Assembly (NCBI GenBank): GCA_958403605.1
Contig: CATXYA010000031.1
Span: forward strand, 1-9,807
DNA from: an uncultured Oscillospiraceae bacterium
GTDB taxonomy: Bacteria; Bacillota; Clostridia; Oscillospirales; Ruminococcaceae
Length of the DNA: 9,807 nt
Direction: 5' to 3'
This document shows, in pieces, positions 1 through 7,223 of this stretch. Made by a program: the position numbers and the translations under genes. The notes under the pieces were generated by a model, which was not told the DNA's origin, did not search any database, and saw nothing but the letters and a program-made list of their open reading frames with translations. Every line of letters begins with the position of its first letter. Positions within the stretch are counted from its first letter, which is position 1.

Positions 1-843
1 TTATTTCAGCTGCGTGGTGGAAATAACGTCCATGTCGTCGAAGGCCTGGTTTTCGCCGCCCATGGCCCAGATGAAGGTGTAATTGCTGGTGCCCGCGCCC
101 GCGTGGATGCTCCAGGACGGGCTGATGACAGCCTGCTCGTTCTGCATGACGATGTGGCGCGTCTCATTGCCCTCGCCCATCATGTGGAACACCACGTTGT
201 CTTCCGGCACCTCAAAGTACATGTACACTTCCATGCGGCGCTCGTGGGTGTGGGCGGGCATGGTGTTCCACACGCTGCCCGGCTCCAGCACCGTCATGCC
301 CATGGACAGCTGGCACGTGGGCAGCACGTCCGGGTGGATGAACTGGTTGATGACGCGCTTGTTGCTGGTCTCCATGGCGCCCAGCGGCTTTTTGGCCGCG
401 TCCGCCAGCTTGATGAGCCGCGTCTCGTACGCGCGGTGCGCCGGGGCCGACACCATGTAGAACTTGGCGGGCTGCGCGGCGTCCTTGCTGGCAAACAGCA
501 CTTCCTTGGTGCCCTGGGTGATGTACAGGCAGTCCTTGTAGCCCAGCTCGTACTGCACACCGTCCGCCGTCACCGTGCCCGCGCCGCCGATGTTGAACAT
601 GCCGATCTCCCGGCGCTCGAGGAAATAGTGGGTGCCGAAGTTGTGCCAGATGTCGATGCCCTTGTCGATGGAGACCGTCTCGTGCACGGGCATGCAGCCC
701 AGGGTGACCATGCGGTCCACATGGCTGTACACGGCCACCACCTGGTCCGGCTGGTACAGGTTTTCAATGAGAAATTCTTTGCGCGTCTCCTCGGTGGTGT
801 ACCGCTTGAAATCGCGCTGGTTGCAGGAATAGCGAATGTCCAT
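1..843 (-). CDS. kduI: 5-keto-4-deoxyuronate isomerase KduI (EC 5.3.1.17)
   Basis: This is a cytoplasmic metal-dependent cupin that isomerises 5-dehydro-4-deoxy-D-glucuronate, the opened form of the unsaturated uronate freed by lyases and GH88, to 3-deoxy-D-glycero-2,5-hexodiulosonate. The 280-residue product matches the usual KduI length of about 278. Visible motifs are IDIWHNFGTHYFLERREIG (63-81), PAHTHERRMEVYMYFEVP (196-213) and PSWSIHAGAGTSNYTFIW (242-259). The zinc ligands known from E. coli KduI (two His, Glu, His) map to H198, H200, E205 and H247, all present. The ATG at 843 follows AGGAGG by six bases, so upstream in-frame codons are unlikely to be used. It starts 31 bases after the lyase stop and is probably co-transcribed with it. 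The TAA stop is at bases 1-3, so the gene is complete but its downstream neighbours are not visible. Identity is very secure. Confidence 0.97.
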   Translation of the reverse strand: MDIRYSCNQRDFKRYTTEETRKEFLIENLYQPDQVVAVYSHVDRMVTLGCMPVHETVSIDKGIDIWHNFGTHYFLERREIGMFNIGGAGTVTADGVQYELGYKDCLYITQGTKEVLFASKDAAQPAKFYMVSAPAHRAYETRLIKLADAAKKPLGAMETSNKRVINQFIHPDVLPTCQLSMGMTVLEPGSVWNTMPAHTHERRMEVYMYFEVPEDNVVFHMMGEGNETRHIVMQNEQAVISPSWSIHAGAGTSNYTFIWAMGGENQAFDDMDVISTTQLK

Positions 844-874
844 AATCGTCCTCCTAATTGGTGAATTTGACTTT

Positions 875-2821
875 CTAATAAGCGAGGCACAGGCCGTCTT
901 CCATGCCCGGCCCAAATACCAGCAGCTTGCCGTAGCCGGCTTTGCCGCCGGCGCTCAGCAGGTCCACTTCGCTGATCACCTCGGCGTGGCAGGCGATGAC
1001 GGTGTACACCGCCCCCGCTTTTTCCACGCGCACCGCCTGGGCCTGCCCGGCCGTGAGCGGCGTTTTCAGCCGCAGCTTCGCCACGGGCAGCGCCTCGGCG
1101 CGCACCGGCTGCGCCTGCCCGTTTCCGTCGAGAGAGAGTACAGAGAGGAAACTGGCAAAGCCTTGGCCCGTCTTGCGCACCGTCAGCACATCGCCCTGGC
1201 ACAGCTGGTTGTAATCCCGGGAATAGGGCGCCTTGTCCAGGCTGCAGGTAAGGTCCCCGCCCAGGCACAGCAGCGTTGCCGCCGCCTTGCGGCCCTGCCA
1301 ATGCACGGCTGCGCCCTCCAGGCGGCAGGCCCCCGGCCCGAAATGGAAGTACTGCTCATAGGTATGGGCGCCCTCGGTGAAAAACTGGTCGAACACCACG
1401 GCGAGCCCCGCCTCCTTGAGAAAGACGGCCTTGCGTCCCACGACGACGCCCCGGGAGAGATAGCCCAGGTGCATGCCGCTGATAAAGTCCGCCTGCTCAG
1501 TAAAAGTATAGTCCCCTTTCACGGGAATGGCAAGAGCGGAGTAGCCCCAGCTGTCCACGCATTCGCTGAAATCCGCCCCGTCCACACGCGTGGTGTTGTG
1601 GGCCGCGGGCAGCTTCAGCTGCCGCCGGATGGGGGAGTCCACATAGGTGTAACGGCCCGAGTCGATGAGCACGTCCTCGCCCGCGATGCCCGCGTCCAGG
1701 TGCAGCAGGTCGGCGTGGCCGTGGCCAGAGCCCAGGCACCCGCAGTGCATGTGCAGATAGGCCCCGTCCGCGCCCCGCAGCATGTAATTGCCGCTGTCGG
1801 GCAGGGCCGCCGAGCCCAGCGCCGCCGCATCCGGCTGGATCGCGCCGTAGGCCTCCTGCGCCGGGCCGAAGTCCCAGAAATTCTCCTCGAACAGCGCCGG
1901 GCCCGCCGCGGCCTTCAGCCTGCCGTCGCCGAACAGCAGCGCCCCCTGGGCCAGCAGGTCCCGGGCGTCGGTGTCGTCGGAATCCGACTGGCACACCAGC
2001 CGCCCGTCCGGCGTCATCCAGGCCGCCAGGGCGGTGCACATGCGGCGCACGTTTTCCTCCAGGCGCCGGGGCACTGTCAAACCGCGCTGGCGCGCCACCA
2101 GCACCGTGTCCATGGCGCAGTGCAGCACTTCGCAGTGGTACATGGGGCTTTGCTCCCAGTGGCTGCCGTCGCGGAAGACCGAGCGGTGCAGGTTGCCGTC
2201 GATGCGCCGCAGCGCCAGCTCGCGCCAATCGGCGCGGTCAAAGGCCACGCCCAGCAAAAACAGGCCGTGATCCTGCAAAACGCCCCAGTTGGACAGCAGA
2301 TGGAATGCATTGTTGGCTTCGCACAAATATTCCCCGTGCACCAGCAGGCACGCTTCGGCCCGCTGTACCAGCGCCGGGTCCACGGCGCCATCAAACAGGC
2401 GCAGCGCCCGCAGCCAATACTCGCAGCGCAGGCCCGCCTCCAGGCTGCGCCAGGTGTCGGCCTTGCTGGCCTCCGTCAGCGGCACGCGGCCCATCCAATC
2501 GGCCAGCAGCCGCTCGTAGGCGCGCAGGTATTTTTCGTCCCCTGTATAGCGCCAGGCCTTGCCCAGGTTGACAAAGCTGGTGTGGCGGTTCATGGCGTAC
2601 AGCCACTCGGGGTCCCCCGCCGGGATATGGGCCCAATCGATGGGCCCCTCGAAGGTGACGGGCACGTGGGTGCGCTCCATCTCCCAGTGATCGCGGAACA
2701 AAAAGCGGTTTTCGCACACATCGTCGGCAATGGCGATGCTGAGGGCCGCCGCCGCGGGACAGGCCGCCTGGCAGGCCTGTGCCGCCGCGGCCACGTCCGG
2801 GCACCAAAACGCCAGGTCCAT
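875..2821 (-). CDS. Heparinase II/III-family polysaccharide lyase, cytoplasmic
   Basis: This is a probable uronic-acid polysaccharide or oligosaccharide lyase (beta-elimination) of 648 residues. The N-terminal two thirds look like the alpha/alpha toroid of this fold, with NNAFHLLSNWG (170-180) and DGSHWEQSPMYH (218-229); Y228 is the likely catalytic Tyr. The C-terminal beta-sandwich, about 340-560, has GSGHGHADLLHLD (364-376), LIDSGRYTY (385-393) and AAHNTTRVDG (406-415), typical of the heparinase II/III C-terminal domain. No signal peptide or lipobox is visible (it begins MDLAFWCPDV), so it should act inside the cell on imported fragments. The ATG at 2821 follows GGGAGG by about seven bases and lies 14 bases after the GH88 stop. 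An in-frame upstream codon at 2911 would extend the protein into GH88 and lacks a ribosome site. The exact lyase family and substrate cannot be read from the sequence. It may resemble the oligohyaluronate lyase of streptococcal clusters. Confidence 0.9.
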   Translation of the reverse strand: MDLAFWCPDVAAAAQACQAACPAAAALSIAIADDVCENRFLFRDHWEMERTHVPVTFEGPIDWAHIPAGDPEWLYAMNRHTSFVNLGKAWRYTGDEKYLRAYERLLADWMGRVPLTEASKADTWRSLEAGLRCEYWLRALRLFDGAVDPALVQRAEACLLVHGEYLCEANNAFHLLSNWGVLQDHGLFLLGVAFDRADWRELALRRIDGNLHRSVFRDGSHWEQSPMYHCEVLHCAMDTVLVARQRGLTVPRRLEENVRRMCTALAAWMTPDGRLVCQSDSDDTDARDLLAQGALLFGDGRLKAAAGPALFEENFWDFGPAQEAYGAIQPDAAALGSAALPDSGNYMLRGADGAYLHMHCGCLGSGHGHADLLHLDAGIAGEDVLIDSGRYTYVDSPIRRQLKLPAAHNTTRVDGADFSECVDSWGYSALAIPVKGDYTFTEQADFISGMHLGYLSRGVVVGRKAVFLKEAGLAVVFDQFFTEGAHTYEQYFHFGPGACRLEGAAVHWQGRKAAATLLCLGGDLTCSLDKAPYSRDYNQLCQGDVLTVRKTGQGFASFLSVLSLDGNGQAQPVRAEALPVAKLRLKTPLTAGQAQAVRVEKAGAVYTVIACHAEVISEVDLLSAGGKAGYGKLLVFGPGMEDGLCLAY

Positions 2822-2835
2822 TTGTACCGCCTCCC

Positions 2836-3990
2836 TTACCAATACAGCTGCCAGTCCTGCGACAGGCGCGTCAGCAGCTCCATGTAGAAATAGTCGCCCC
2901 AGGGGTTGCATTCATCCACGCCGTTGTCCGCCGGAATGGGGTTGTACGGGGAGTTTTTGGCGTAGACGCCGTGCAGCAGCAGCCCGTCGGAGACGGCCCG
3001 GTCCCGCACGGCATAGCTTTGCGCCAGGCTGGCCGCCATCTGCCGGGCCAGCTGCGTATAGCGCGCCGCCTCGTCCGCGGGCAGGTATTTTGCCATTTCC
3101 AGCATGCCGCAGGCCGCGATGGCCGCCGCGGAGGAATCCCGCGGCTCGTCCCCGCTGGTGAATTCCAGGTCCCAGTAAGGCACCAGGTCCTGGGGCAGAT
3201 GGGCGAGATAATATTCCGTCACATCGCGGAACAGGCGGATACAGGTCTCGTCCCGGGTGTAACGGTAGGCCAGCGCCGTGCCGTACACGCCCCAGGCCTG
3301 CCCCCGCGCCCAGGCCGAGCCGTCGCGGTAGCCCTGCTGGGTGGAGCCGCGCACCGGCGCGCCGGTGGCGGGGTCGAAGAAAAAGGTGTGGTAGGTGGAA
3401 TGGTCGGGCCGCACCAGGTTGGCGAGGCTGGTCCGGGTGTGGGCCAGGGCCTTTTGGCGGTAGAACTCGTTCCCCGTCACCTCGGTGGCCCAGTACAGCA
3501 GCGGCACGTTCATCAGGCAGTCGATGATGAGGCGGTAGTTGTCCGGCGCGCCCAATTCGCCCCAGGCCTGCAAAAACTGGCCCTTTTCCTGGAAGCGCGT
3601 CAGCAGCTGGTCCGCGGCCAAAACGGCGGCCTCTTTGCCCGTCTCGCTGCCCACCAGCTTGTAGGCGGCCACACAGGACGGCGTGTACAAAAAGCCCATG
3701 TCGTGATGGTCCACGTTCACCTTGTCCCGGATGCGCTGCAAGAAGCTGTCCACCTGGGCCAGCGCCGCCGTCTCGAACGCTGTTTCGTGGGTGTGCTCCC
3801 AGGCCAGCCAGTATTCGCCGGTGCAAAAGCCCGTCGTCCAGTCCACGTTTTCCGTATCCGGGTAAAAGTTGTGCACCGAGCAGCAGGCGGGAAAGCGCCG
3901 GGTGAATTTCGGCAGGTTGCCCCGCAGGATGGCGCAGGCCGTGTCCAGCGCCGCGCGGGCGCCGGCATCGTCCAAAGGCCGGATGTCCAT
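2836..3990 (-). CDS. ugl: Unsaturated glucuronyl hydrolase, GH88
   Basis: This cytoplasmic enzyme hydrates the 4,5 double bond of the non-reducing-end unsaturated uronate in lyase products, releasing 5-keto-4-deoxyuronate for KduI. The 384 residues match the family size (about 377 in the Bacillus sp. GL1 enzyme). Hallmarks are DWTTGFCTGEYWLAWE (50-65), VDHHDMGFLY (93-102), RLIIDCLMNVPLLYWA (153-168), SAWARGQAWGVYG, RDSSAAAIAACGMLE and PWGDYFYMELL (363-373). The two catalytic aspartates of GL1 UGL (D88 and D149) correspond to D97 and D157. The C-terminal loop at 343-356 differs from the streptococcal sulfate-binding motif (see findings). The ATG at 3990 is preferred because AAAGAGGG lies seven bases upstream. 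An in-frame ATG at 4014 overlaps the stop of the preceding gene as ATGA but has no ribosome site, and would add eight residues. The gene lies 20 bases after the PHP gene and 14 before the lyase. Confidence 0.95.
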   Translation of the reverse strand: MDIRPLDDAGARAALDTACAILRGNLPKFTRRFPACCSVHNFYPDTENVDWTTGFCTGEYWLAWEHTHETAFETAALAQVDSFLQRIRDKVNVDHHDMGFLYTPSCVAAYKLVGSETGKEAAVLAADQLLTRFQEKGQFLQAWGELGAPDNYRLIIDCLMNVPLLYWATEVTGNEFYRQKALAHTRTSLANLVRPDHSTYHTFFFDPATGAPVRGSTQQGYRDGSAWARGQAWGVYGTALAYRYTRDETCIRLFRDVTEYYLAHLPQDLVPYWDLEFTSGDEPRDSSAAAIAACGMLEMAKYLPADEAARYTQLARQMAASLAQSYAVRDRAVSDGLLLHGVYAKNSPYNPIPADNGVDECNPWGDYFYMELLTRLSQDWQLYW

Positions 3991-3997
3991 TGCAATA

Positions 3998-4005
3998 CCC
4001 TCTTT
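3998..4005 (-). promoter_or_regulatory. Ribosome binding site deciding the GH88 start
   Basis: AAAGAGGG on the minus strand lies seven bases before the ATG at 3990 and overlaps the possible upstream reading from the ATG at 4014. It favours the shorter GH88 protein over the version whose ATG overlaps the PHP stop codon. Confidence 0.65.
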
Positions 4006-4010
4006 CTTGA

Positions 4011-4979
4011 TCATGTGGGAAATAGTTCGTCCGCAAAATAGGCGCGGCTGGCGGCAAACCGGCCCGCCCGGTCCCGCACCTCCACGCGCAGATAGGTTTC
4101 TTCGCCCGTCAGCGGGAACACCGCTTCTGTCAGCGTGTCCCGTTTGCGCAGCACGTGCGGGGCCTTGCGCCCCACCCCGTGGACATAGATGCAGGCCGCG
4201 GGGCTGCAGGCCACGTGCAGGGCCCCGTCCTCGATGTACAAGGCCCGCAGCTCCGGCCCGTTGGAGGCATAGCAGCGCTGTTGCCGCAGCGCCGCCATCA
4301 CGGCCGGATAGCGCAGCTCCCCGGCGTTCACCATCGTCCAGCCGCCGAAGGAATCGCACCGCGCATCGCCGGGGCGGTAGGCATTGTGGTTGTCGTCCCC
4401 GGCAAAGCACGCCAGCCGCCGGCCGCCGCGCAGCAGCTCGTCATAGGCTTGGGGCGCGTAGCCGTACAGCCCGTCCAGCTGGCAGCCGTAATTGTAAAGC
4501 TCAAAGGCGTCCAGCCCCTCAAGGCCCATGTAGTCCGCATGGGTCTGCAAGCTCCACCAGGGATGGTTGTAGCAGCATAAGAAGCCCTGGCGCTTCATCT
4601 CCGCGAGATAGGCGTTCACCGCCGCCAGGCTGTACCCATGCACATCCGGCAGCGGCGGCGGCTGGGTGCGCCGCTGGGGCTCCAAATCATAGAAGTTCAA
4701 ATGGTAGACCGGGGTGGTGTCCCACACGCGGCCCTGCTCCATGGGGCAGTCGATGTTGACCTCCAGCGCCGCCAGGGCTACAAAGTCCTTGTCGTTCAGC
4801 ATGGGGTGCCAGCCCCAGTGGTTGTGGTCGGTATAAGCGACGACGGCATAGCCCCGCGCCCGGTACGCCGCCTTTACCTCCTCCGGCGTCCACCTGCCGT
4901 CCGAAAGCGTGGTGTGGCAGTGCAGGTTCGCCTTGTACCAGCCGCCGTCCTCCGGCAGCAGCAAAACGCGCGTTCCCAT
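4011..4979 (-). CDS. PHP-domain metallohydrolase, CehA/McbA-like
   Basis: This 322-residue protein carries what looks like a complete PHP-superfamily metal site. The candidate ligands are H20 and H22 (NLHCHTTLSDG), D27, H52 (YTDHNH), E73, H93 (VYHLNF), H139 (NHPWW), and D196 and H198 (GDDNH). These are the nine positions expected for a trinuclear site. Residues from about 245 to the end form a small beta-rich tail with YLRVEVRDRAGR, as in CehA/McbA-type hydrolases. PHP enzymes are mostly phosphoesterases, but CehA/McbA members are known for ester or carbamate hydrolysis, so the substrate is unknown. There is no signal peptide, so it is probably cytoplasmic. The ATG at 4979 lies five bases after the facilitator stop, with AAGGAG in the end of that gene about 12 bases upstream. 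The reading frame stays open far upstream inside the facilitator gene, but that is a GC-driven shadow, not a fusion. Confidence 0.85.
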   Translation of the reverse strand: MGTRVLLLPEDGGWYKANLHCHTTLSDGRWTPEEVKAAYRARGYAVVAYTDHNHWGWHPMLNDKDFVALAALEVNIDCPMEQGRVWDTTPVYHLNFYDLEPQRRTQPPPLPDVHGYSLAAVNAYLAEMKRQGFLCCYNHPWWSLQTHADYMGLEGLDAFELYNYGCQLDGLYGYAPQAYDELLRGGRRLACFAGDDNHNAYRPGDARCDSFGGWTMVNAGELRYPAVMAALRQQRCYASNGPELRALYIEDGALHVACSPAACIYVHGVGRKAPHVLRKRDTLTEAVFPLTGEETYLRVEVRDRAGRFAASRAYFADELFPT

Positions 4980-4984
4980 GGAGT

Positions 4985-6247
4985 TCACCGCTCCTTTCTT
5001 GTTTGCCAGCGCGCCCAGCGCCGCCCGGCCAGCAGGCACAGCCCGGCCCCCGCCAGGGCCGCCGCCGCCCACAGGCCAATGACGGGCGTCCAGCCCAGCC
5101 CCTCGGCAATGGCGCCGATGCCGTAGTTGGACAGCGCGCTGCCCACATAGACGGAAAAGTTCAAAATGCCGGAGATGGTCGCCACCTGGCCCGTGGCGCT
5201 GAAATGCCCCGGGAAGACGCTGATGAGCAGCGTGTTGACGGCGATCATGGCCGTGGTGGAAAGGGCCAGCAGCGCGATGGCCAGCACAGCGCTTTTGCCG
5301 CTGGCCGCCAGCAGCACCGCCAGCGCCGCGGCGCAGAAGAGGTACAGCAGCGCGGCGTGGCCGTGCTCGCTTTGCTTTTTCTTCATCATGGCTGAGGCCA
5401 AAAACATGCCGAAGATGTTCAGCACCGGAATGACGGTGGTGGTGAGGATGGCCGCGGCGGCGGCCATGCCGTAGCCCTCGCTGAGGTAGACGGGCGCCCA
5501 GCTGGTCACGCTGTCCTTCAGCATGCCCTGCACCGCCAGCGCCGCGCACAGCAGCGCCAGCCCCGCGCCCAGGAACAGGCGGCCGAGGCCCCCGGCGGCG
5601 CCCTGGGCGCGCTTTTGCAGCGGCGGGGCCTCCTCGCCGTGCACTTCGGCCCACCGCTCCACCTTGCCCATGGCCGCGGCCCAGACGGCGGCGAACACGC
5701 ACAATACGATGCCCGCCGTGGTAAAGGTGCCGCGCCAGGCGCCCCGGGCCACCATCCAGGCCGCGAAGCCGTAGGTGACGAGGGTGCCCACCGGCACCGT
5801 GGTATTGATGTTGACGCAGGCGCGCAGGCGCACCCGGTCCTCGTACCGCCCACAGAAGATGCGCAGCAGCGGCGGCCATAAAAACGACTGCACAAAGCCG
5901 TTGACACACCAGATGCCCAGCATCGCAGGGTACAGGGACACGGCGCCCATCACCAGATTGCACACGCCGGACACCGCCAGCCCCGTGCAAATGAACCAGC
6001 GGGGCGACACGCGGTCCCCCAGCCAGCCGCTGAACAGCTGGCCCAAGGCATAAGTAAAAAAGAACGCCGTGCCCAGCATGCCCGCCTGGGGCTTTGTCAG
6101 CACGCCCTCGGCGATGACCTGCGTCATGACGGCGTTGAAATTCAGCCGCCCGAAATAGGTGAGGAAATAGGCGGCCCAGCACAGGCAGAACAGCAGGGTG
6201 CCCATGCGGGCGTCGGTGATGCGGCGGGGCGCTTGGCGTTGCGGCAA
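4985..6247 (-). CDS. MFS transporter, organophosphate:phosphate antiporter-like (GlpT/UhpC type)
   Basis: This is a 12-helix major facilitator of 420 residues with the chosen start. The first helix carries WAAYFLTYFGRLNFN (24-38), resembling the GlpT helix-1 pattern Y-x-x-R-x-N. The MFS loop motif GQLFSGWLGDRVSPR follows at 69-83, and a charged central loop at about 193-222. Helix 7 has GMLKDSVTSWAPVYL, aligning with the GlpT segment that carries its second phosphate-binding Arg; here it is K244. The substrate may be a phosphorylated or otherwise anionic small organic molecule, but a plain uronate or disaccharide is also possible. The start is uncertain. TTG at 6247 has AAGGA seven bases upstream and is preferred; GTG at 6268 and TTG at 6319 are alternatives; ATG at 6205 sits directly at helix 1 with no ribosome site. 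The coding end lies five bases before the PHP start, so the two are coupled. Confidence 0.88.
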   Translation of the reverse strand: MPQRQAPRRITDARMGTLLFCLCWAAYFLTYFGRLNFNAVMTQVIAEGVLTKPQAGMLGTAFFFTYALGQLFSGWLGDRVSPRWFICTGLAVSGVCNLVMGAVSLYPAMLGIWCVNGFVQSFLWPPLLRIFCGRYEDRVRLRACVNINTTVPVGTLVTYGFAAWMVARGAWRGTFTTAGIVLCVFAAVWAAAMGKVERWAEVHGEEAPPLQKRAQGAAGGLGRLFLGAGLALLCAALAVQGMLKDSVTSWAPVYLSEGYGMAAAAAILTTTVIPVLNIFGMFLASAMMKKKQSEHGHAALLYLFCAAALAVLLAASGKSAVLAIALLALSTTAMIAVNTLLISVFPGHFSATGQVATISGILNFSVYVGSALSNYGIGAIAEGLGWTPVIGLWAAAALAGAGLCLLAGRRWARWQTRKER

Positions 6248-6254
6248 AGCAGGG

Positions 6255-6259
6255 TCCTT
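6255..6259 (-). promoter_or_regulatory. Putative ribosome binding site for the MFS gene (TTG start)
   Basis: AAGGA within AGAAAGAAGGA on the minus strand lies seven bases before TTG at 6247. None of the other in-frame start codons (TTG 6319, GTG 6268, ATG 6205) has an equally good site, although GTG 6268 has a weak AAGAGAG nearby. Confidence 0.5.
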
Positions 6260-6316
6260 CTTTCTCACAAAACTCTCTTGTAAGCATACACCCGCGCCCC
6301 CTGGAAACGGAATCGG

Positions 6317-6347
6317 CAAATTTTACAGAAAATCAGCAATTCTTATT
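6317..6347 (-). promoter_or_regulatory. AT-rich intergenic patch, possible internal promoter or operator before the MFS gene
   Basis: The gap of about 130 bases between the second permease stop (6377) and the preferred MFS start holds a roughly 30-base stretch that is mostly A and T, in otherwise very GC-rich DNA. On the minus strand it contains TGTAAAATTTG, also found exactly in the main control region at 9731-9741, and a TAAAAT that could act as a -10 box. I find no convincing -35 at the right distance. It could be an operator, a weak promoter for the facilitator-to-kduI section, or both. Confidence 0.35.
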
Positions 6348-6376
6348 CCCGGAGGCGCGGGGCGTTTAAAATGCGG

Positions 6377-7207
6377 TCATCCCTTCAGGCCGCTGGTGGC
6401 GATGCCCTGCACAAAATAGCGCTGGCAGAACACGTACATGATCAGCACCGGGATCAGGCTGACCACGCTGGCCGCCATGATGAGCTGGTACTCGGTGGAG
6501 TACTGGCCCAAAAACATGCGGATGCCCAGGGGGATGGTCTTATTCTTTTCGCTGTTGAAGTAGATCATGGGGCCCATGAAGTCATTCCAGATGGTGACGA
6601 AGGTGAAGATGGCCAGCGTCGCCATGGCGGGCTTTGCCAGGGGCAGCACAATGCGGAAGTAGGAGCCGTACTCCGACAGCCCGTCGATGCGCGCGGCCTC
6701 CAGCAGCTCGTCCGGGATGCCCAGGTAGAACTGGCGCAGCAGAAACACGCCGAAGGCGGCGAAGCTCTGAATGAGGATGTAGCCCAGATGGGTGTCCACC
6801 AGGCCCACCTTCTGCATCATGGTGTACTGCGGCAGCATGAACACCTGCCAGGGGATGGCGATGGTGGCCACGTAGCACAGAAACAACGTGTCCCGGCCCT
6901 TAAAGTGGCATTTCGTGAAGCCGTAGGCCGCAAACGAGCACGTCAAAAGCTGGATCAGCGTGACGATGACCGTCAGCTTGGCGCTGTTCCAGGTGAACTG
7001 GGCGAAGGGGATCTTCTCCCAGATCCTGAGATAGTTTTCCCAGTGGAAGGTCTCGGGGATCCAGCGGATGGGGATGCTGAATACCTCGCTGTCCAGCTTG
7101 AAGGAGGCCGACAGCATCCACACCAGCGGCAGCAGCGTGGCCACCGTCACCAGGATGAGCAGCACATAGCGCACGGCGGCGCCGACAGGGCTTTTTTTCT
7201 CGATCAT
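6377..7207 (-). CDS. Carbohydrate ABC transporter permease, MalG/CUT1 type
   Basis: This is the second membrane subunit of the sugar importer, with 276 residues and six predicted helices (the first at about 12-34). It carries the EAA loop EAARIDGLSEYGSYFRIVLP (170-189), which contacts the ATPase, and the C-terminal FVQGIATSGLKG ending typical of CUT1 MalG-like permeases. The ATG at 7207 has AAGGAGG seven bases upstream and lies 16 bases after the first permease stop. An upstream in-frame start at 7255 would overlap that gene and is not supported. With its partner permease it should form the pore in the cytoplasmic membrane for an oligosaccharide delivered by the lipoprotein encoded at 8243-9568. 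No ATP-binding subunit follows. The next gene is a separate facilitator after a gap of about 130 bases, so a shared MsmX-like ATPase elsewhere is inferred. Confidence 0.95.
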   Translation of the reverse strand: MIEKKSPVGAAVRYVLLILVTVATLLPLVWMLSASFKLDSEVFSIPIRWIPETFHWENYLRIWEKIPFAQFTWNSAKLTVIVTLIQLLTCSFAAYGFTKCHFKGRDTLFLCYVATIAIPWQVFMLPQYTMMQKVGLVDTHLGYILIQSFAAFGVFLLRQFYLGIPDELLEAARIDGLSEYGSYFRIVLPLAKPAMATLAIFTFVTIWNDFMGPMIYFNSEKNKTIPLGIRMFLGQYSTEYQLIMAASVVSLIPVLIMYVFCQRYFVQGIATSGLKG

Positions 7208-7223
7208 GTTGTTGCCTCCTTCC

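Noticed and set aside
836..2887. 683-codon open frame on the plus strand opposite the lyase
   Set aside because: It is antisense to a clear lyase gene, rich in His, Arg, Ala and Gln with no domain pattern and no ribosome site. It is typical of the shadow frame created by GC-rich third codon positions.
2779..4041. 420-codon plus-strand frame opposite GH88
   Set aside because: It is the same kind of GC-driven shadow; the minus strand encodes a secure GH88 with catalytic residues.
4011..6287. Apparent 758-residue fusion reading upstream from the PHP protein through the MFS gene
   Set aside because: The N-terminal 436 codons are an out-of-frame reading of the MFS gene, are Gly/Arg/Ala/Pro-rich without domains, and the PHP protein has its own ATG at 4979.
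6320..6376. Terminator between the second permease and the MFS gene
   Set aside because: Only a 4-bp CCCG/CGGG stem with a 6-base loop and no following U-run is visible, so there is no supportable terminator.
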